Shown: positions 7,031 through 10,348 of the stretch, piece by piece | Layout: every line of letters begins with the position of its first letter | Numbering within the stretch: the stretch's first letter is position 1 | NCBI GenBank assembly: GCA_017543165.1 | Contig: JAFYGL010000005.1 | Coordinates: 1 to 10,348 of the forward strand | Reading direction: 5' to 3' | Length of the DNA: 10,348 nt | Source: Victivallales bacterium | GTDB lineage: Bacteria > Verrucomicrobiota > Lentisphaeria > Oligosphaerales > Oligosphaeraceae | Position numbers and translations under genes: made by a program | Notes under the pieces: generated by a model | Databases searched by the model: none | The model's input: only the letters and a program-made list of their open reading frames with translations | What the model was told of the DNA's origin: nothing

Positions 7031-7213
7031 GCGTCTTGACGCGCGGCCAATGGCCGCGCGGAGAACCCCGCACGGCAACGGCCCCATGGCAACATCGCGT
7101 CCTGACGCGCGGCCATTGGCCGCGCGGAGAACCGCGCAGAGCAACAGCCCCATGGCAACATCGCGTCCTGACGCGCGGCCAATGGCCGCGCGGATAACCG
7201 CGCAGAGCAACAG
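7031..7213. repeat. 66-bp tandem repeat, 2.8 copies, each with a GC-rich palindrome
   Basis: Copies start at 7031, 7097 and 7163; the third ends near 7213 after 51 bases. Copies 1 and 2 differ at 6 of 66 positions, and copies 2 and 3 at 2 of 51. Each unit opens with GCGTCxTGACGC, a 5-bp inverted repeat, then carries a perfect 10-bp inverted repeat, CGCGCGGCCA and TGGCCGCGCG, around one central base (7040-7060, 7106-7126, 7172-7192). The central base is A, T, A in order, so the middle palindrome is the reverse complement of the outer two. The array fills the space between two convergent genes, so it could end or protect transcripts from both sides. It also resembles REP-like palindromic elements. 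There are no variable spacers, so it is not CRISPR. Confidence 0.92.
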
Positions 7214-7248
7214 GCATCCAACGCCCCCTGCCACCACAACGAATAGTT

Positions 7249-10053
7249 CTACTTCTTTGCCCGCAGCTGTACAAAACTGACGCCAAACCAGGGGACATTG
7301 CGTATGGGTCCCTTGCCCGTGTTGCTTATGGTCACAGTGTACTTTCCTGGCAACAAAGTCTCCACACCCAGGGGGAACGAATGCACTGCCCAGGCATTGT
7401 CTGGGTAGTCAGTGGTGCCATTGTGGATTGTCCTACCCTGGAATACTATCTTGACAGGTGCGCGGCTGGTGGTCCTGTTGTCATCCATGCCGCCCAGCAC
7501 CAGTTCAGGATTCTTAAGTGCAGACTTGACCTCCAGGGTTACTGTCGCCGTGGTGGCCTTGCTCATGTCGCCATACAGGATAGTGATTGGCTCCTGCTGG
7601 AACCACACCTTCCACTTGACGCCGCCCTGGAATGCCTCCGTATCGGCAAAGGCAATGGGCGCATCTGCATCGTACTTTCCTGGCAGCGCGGCTGTGTTGT
7701 TCTGCAACACTGGTTTTGCCGCAGGAAAATCCTTCACAAATGGGCGCCCCAGCCTTTTCAACTCGTCAATTTCACCTTCGGCAAGATATGCCACCAGATA
7801 GCGTGCGAAAGCAGGAACAGTGAACTTGACATACTCCCCGTCCCTGGTGAACCTCCATTCCACGATTTCGTCAAAGTCAGGGCTGAAGAAATACAGGCCA
7901 TGCGCATTCGGCGCCTTGACGCTTATGGACATGGGCTTTGACTTGTCTGGCAGATGCTCTGCAATGGACGGGAAATTCAATTCGCGCAGTTTCGGCTGCA
8001 TTCCCTCCTTGCTCATGGCACCCAGGAAATTGGCAAGGTGTATTTGAATTGAGGCACCAGTGCCGAATGCCTGCCTGTGCGCCTCGACCACCACGCCAGA
8101 GGGAATGTTGTCCACTTTCAGCACTGGCTTGCTGACATTGAAGGTGGCCAGCCTGTTGAAGAATGCGCCCCACTTTGGATTGCGCCTGTCCTTCCACACC
8201 TCGCCAGGAATCACCTTGGCCTCGTTGTAGAAATTGTAGAAATAGCAGTTGTAGGGTATGCCCGCGAAATAGGCGGTCTTGCCTTTGCCAGTGCCCTTCA
8301 CAAGCAGGGCTGGATATGTCTCGCCCTTGGAGGAGACGAACTCCGCCGCCACGCTCACATCCTTGTCTATGTTCTTGATTTTCGTAACGGGGCCGCTGTA
8401 GGGTATTTTCTCCCCTGGCGTTCCGAATGCCTGGTCCTTTATGACAAAGTTGAAGTCGCCTTTTGCTGTGCCGTCATGGTCGAAGCCCAGCAGTTCGCGG
8501 ATTGCGAAGTTGCCGTTGTTCTTGTAATCGGGCGTGGTCAATGCCACATTGGCGCCAGTAATGAGTGTGCCGCCGTCCTTGACGAACTCCGCCACCGCCG
8601 CTACCTGCCTGTCATTCCAGCATGCCGCATCAATAGCCATTATCGTGGAGGCCTTGTGGGACAGCGCCTTGGCATCCTCCAAATCGCGGTCTATCACGAC
8701 GCGGTGTGGCGTGTTGTGGAATGTCAGCGCATTGCATGTACTTGCAAAACTCTTGAGCCAGATGTATGAATCCACTACATTCATATCCCGTGTCTGGTGC
8801 GAGAAAAGCACCGCCACATCATTGTATGCGTGGGTGTCAATCAGCAGGTTCTGTCGCTCGACTTCCCATTGCAGCAGGGGGCGCCATCCCTGTCCATTGT
8901 CGTTCTGGCGCATGTACCACCAGTGGCGTCCGCCCTGGGACAAACCGATGAAATACGACAATATGTCATGGGCAGGTGAGCGTGTGTAGTACAGCGCCCA
9001 GAACGCATTGCCAGTATGCTCTGCCACGGCACGCAGGTATTTCATCTCCAGGAACATCAGAGGCCAGTAGTGTATATAGCTGTGGTCTGGTGGTTCGCTT
9101 TCCAGTCCGATTGAATCGCCGAATGGAAGATAGCCGCCGATTTCAAGACCAGCCGCGTTATAGGAGTAGCCGCTTGAATTGTTGCAAAGATAGATGCTGT
9201 AGGTCGCCTCTGGATCAATGCCACGCAGCAGCGCCCTGCATTCCAGATGGCGTTCCCTTACCTTGCGGGCCCGCCAGTGCACCCATTCCTTGCGCGCCTT
9301 GGGATTGCGCCTCGCCCATTCGCCGAAATGTTTTACAACAGGCGCCTCGTAACCAGTGTCCGCGGCGAACTTTTTCAGGCAGTAGTCGCATCCGCAGAGG
9401 TGGTAGCCGAAGAACTGTATCTCGTCTATCATGATGCCCTCGCAGGGTGCCTCGGAAAGCAGCCTGTTGAGATTTGCGAACCAGATTTTCCAGAAATCAT
9501 CATTGTTTATGCAGGTGTTGGCCGTGCCGTAGCCATTTATGTCCGTATTGCCCGTGTTAAGATTGATTGCCTTCCATCCAGGATGCTTTTCGAATATGGC
9601 GGCATCCACCATGGTACATGTGATGTGGTGTATGAAGTCCATGCCGTACTTGTGGCAGGCCTTTATCATGATGTTGCTGTCCGCTATCAACTTGTCCAAT
9701 TTGCGGGCATCTACAAAGCGTGCAGTTGGCTTTTCCGTCTCGTCCTGCATCAGATATCTGCATCCTTCCGACAATATGAAGTTGAAGCCCAGTTCCTTGA
9801 GTTCCCTGGCCTTTGCGTCCGCCCATTCCTCCGTTATGTCATTGGGTATTTGCAGCGAAATCATGCGGTATGCCTTTCGCCTGTCCTCCACGCGGGCAAA
9901 ACGCACATTGGGCAAGTTGCTCTTGAAGTCAGGCAGTCCCAATACGTTCTCACGCGGTGCAAAATACTCCGCCATATTGCCAGGCACGACCTCAGCCTTC
10001 AGCCCGCCAAGCAAAATCGCCGCAATAACCAAAATGATGTGCTTTGTATTCAT
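7249..10053 (-). CDS. Secreted hypothetical glycosyl hydrolase 6/GH42-like protein
   Basis: A 934-residue exported protein. The start at 10053 is preferred over an ATG at 10188 because it has AAGGGG 8 bases upstream and gives a signal peptide (MNTKHIILVIAAILLGGLKA). Residues about 60-400 look like a TIM barrel of the GHL6/GH42 type: MISLQIPNDITEEWADAKA, HKYGMDFIHHIT, HPGWKAIN (157-164), GIMIDEIQFFGYHLCGCDYCLKKF (206-229) with the family-typical Asp-Glu and Cys cluster, SIGLESEPPDHSYI, and GLSQGGRHWWY (370-380). Glu211 and Glu318 or Glu320 are candidate catalytic acids (inferred). Residues about 412-520 match a glutamine-amidotransferase-like domain as in the beta-galactosidase trimerisation module (VAVLFSHQTRDM, IMAIDAACWNDRQVAAVAEF, GGTLITG). 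The rest is beta-sandwich, ending WFGVSFVQLRAKK. Substrate is unknown. It runs towards the LamG-type gene with the repeat array between them. Confidence 0.85.
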   Translation of the reverse strand: MNTKHIILVIAAILLGGLKAEVVPGNMAEYFAPRENVLGLPDFKSNLPNVRFARVEDRRKAYRMISLQIPNDITEEWADAKARELKELGFNFILSEGCRYLMQDETEKPTARFVDARKLDKLIADSNIMIKACHKYGMDFIHHITCTMVDAAIFEKHPGWKAINLNTGNTDINGYGTANTCINNDDFWKIWFANLNRLLSEAPCEGIMIDEIQFFGYHLCGCDYCLKKFAADTGYEAPVVKHFGEWARRNPKARKEWVHWRARKVRERHLECRALLRGIDPEATYSIYLCNNSSGYSYNAAGLEIGGYLPFGDSIGLESEPPDHSYIHYWPLMFLEMKYLRAVAEHTGNAFWALYYTRSPAHDILSYFIGLSQGGRHWWYMRQNDNGQGWRPLLQWEVERQNLLIDTHAYNDVAVLFSHQTRDMNVVDSYIWLKSFASTCNALTFHNTPHRVVIDRDLEDAKALSHKASTIMAIDAACWNDRQVAAVAEFVKDGGTLITGANVALTTPDYKNNGNFAIRELLGFDHDGTAKGDFNFVIKDQAFGTPGEKIPYSGPVTKIKNIDKDVSVAAEFVSSKGETYPALLVKGTGKGKTAYFAGIPYNCYFYNFYNEAKVIPGEVWKDRRNPKWGAFFNRLATFNVSKPVLKVDNIPSGVVVEAHRQAFGTGASIQIHLANFLGAMSKEGMQPKLRELNFPSIAEHLPDKSKPMSISVKAPNAHGLYFFSPDFDEIVEWRFTRDGEYVKFTVPAFARYLVAYLAEGEIDELKRLGRPFVKDFPAAKPVLQNNTAALPGKYDADAPIAFADTEAFQGGVKWKVWFQQEPITILYGDMSKATTATVTLEVKSALKNPELVLGGMDDNRTTSRAPVKIVFQGRTIHNGTTDYPDNAWAVHSFPLGVETLLPGKYTVTISNTGKGPIRNVPWFGVSFVQLRAKK

Positions 10054-10061
10054 GATGTATT

Positions 10062-10067
10062 CCCCTT
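10062..10067 (-). promoter_or_regulatory. Ribosome binding site that decides the start at 10053
   Basis: AAGGGG on the minus strand is 8 bases before the ATG at 10053, while the longer frame from 10188 would add 45 residues in front of an obvious signal peptide. Confidence 0.7.
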
Positions 10068-10095
10068 TGTTTGCCGAATCAAAGAAATTGCCCCA

Positions 10096-10101
10096 AATAT
10101 A
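10096..10101 (-). promoter_or_regulatory. Possible -10 box of the minus-strand glycosidase gene
   Basis: TATATT on the minus strand, about 45 bases before the ATG, with only a weak -35 match (TTCAAT, 16 bases further upstream). GCCATTTTGTGG (10104-10115) lies between the two boxes and vaguely resembles the CCATTTT sites near the AraC gene. This is weak evidence. Confidence 0.25.
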
Positions 10102-10297
10102 TTCCACAAAATGGCAAATTGAATAGGCAAGATTGAAAAAAGTGGACAGTTTTGCAATCAAACGCCAGAAACGGGAATGTAAAATCATGCAATCCTATTC
10201 ACATTTTCCAGGGAGACGGGATACCGAATGTCCCAATGCACATTAAATTATGCCATGTTCCAACAAGGAATACGAATCAAACTGCACCAATAAACTT

Positions 10298-10348
10298 ATG
10301 TCATACACAAATAAAAGCCTCGGCTATCTTTGCGCCATCATCGCCGCC
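10298..10348 (+). CDS. N-terminus of a probable DMT/EamA-type membrane transporter, cut by the right edge
   Basis: From ATG at 10298 the frame stays open to the window edge and reads MSYTNKSLGYLCAIIAA, 17 residues. A short polar start followed by GYLxAIIAA is how many EamA/DMT-superfamily permeases begin their first membrane helix. An in-frame ATG at 10250 would add 16 polar residues. Neither start has a Shine-Dalgarno. It is divergent from the secreted glycosidase gene, so sugar or metabolite transport would fit the context. Too little is visible for certainty. Confidence 0.4.
   Translation, partial: MSYTNKSLGYLCAIIAA

Noticed and set aside
7031..7213. CRISPR array
   Set aside because: The whole 66-bp period is conserved; there are no unique spacers, and no cas genes are nearby.
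7003..7280. Small proteins with a 22-residue repeat encoded in the repeat array
   Set aside because: A 66-bp period is divisible by three, so several frames stay open on both strands automatically. No ribosome binding site or family resemblance supports any of them.
3528..10115. A shared CATTTTG motif upstream of several genes as a regulon signal
   Set aside because: The same 7-mer or its complement also occurs inside coding regions (for example near 4239, 5692 and 10030), so it is not specific. Only the tightly spaced perfect direct repeats were kept.
9247..10122. 291-residue plus-strand reading frame
   Set aside because: It lies fully opposite the signal peptide and barrel-coding part of the minus-strand glycosidase gene and has no family features.
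10301..10348. C-terminal end of a minus-strand gene at the right edge (GGDDGAKIAEAFICV then stop)
   Set aside because: The frame is open for only 15 codons and resembles nothing specific; the plus-strand reading with a membrane-helix start fits better. It cannot be fully excluded.

Overview
The window looks like chromosomal DNA of a Lentisphaerota (Victivallis/Oligosphaera-like) bacterium. This is inferred from gene style: a pseudopilin whose N-terminus ([15 protein letters not shown]...) is the form this phylum carries in many copies, next to an AraC-type regulator and large secreted glycosidase-like proteins. No rRNA or marker gene confirms the taxon.

Left part (1-2214, minus strand): most of a glycogen/alpha-glucan phosphorylase gene. 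It is collinear with the family across the whole stretch but interrupted by one in-frame TAG at codon 98, where relatives have Tyr. A sigma70-like promoter and a ribosome binding site lie upstream. Next on the plus strand is a tRNA-Ser(CGA) with encoded CCA (2402-2491) and a terminator-like hairpin.

Middle (2691-7000, plus strand): a three-gene run of AraC-family regulator, prepilin-like protein with an H-Xn-DG end motif, and an 811-residue secreted protein with a GH71/GH99-like N-terminal region and a C-terminal LamG-like jellyroll. Perfect direct repeats stand before the regulator (CATTTTCACA, 24 bp apart) and before the pseudopilin gene (TTGCACAAT, 20 bp apart, just upstream of a promoter). 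They suggest autoregulation and activation by the AraC protein. A 14-bp perfect hairpin separates the pseudopilin from the glycosidase gene.

Right part: a convergent minus-strand gene (7249-10053) encodes a 934-residue secreted protein built like the hypothetical glycosyl hydrolase 6 / GH42-like group: barrel, glutamine-amidotransferase-like middle domain and beta-sandwich C-terminus. The 248-bp gap between the two convergent genes is filled by a GTGGACT triplet repeat and a 66-bp tandem repeat (2.8 copies), each unit carrying a 21-bp near-perfect GC-rich palindrome. At the right edge a plus-strand reading frame probably begins a DMT/EamA-type membrane transporter.

Together the middle and right parts look like a carbohydrate-use locus: a sugar-responsive regulator, a surface or secretion-linked pseudopilin, two exported glycosidase-like enzymes and possibly a transporter. 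The substrate cannot be read from the sequence. The most noteworthy items are the amber codon in the otherwise intact phosphorylase gene, the palindromic 66-bp repeat array, and the paired AraC-type operator candidates.
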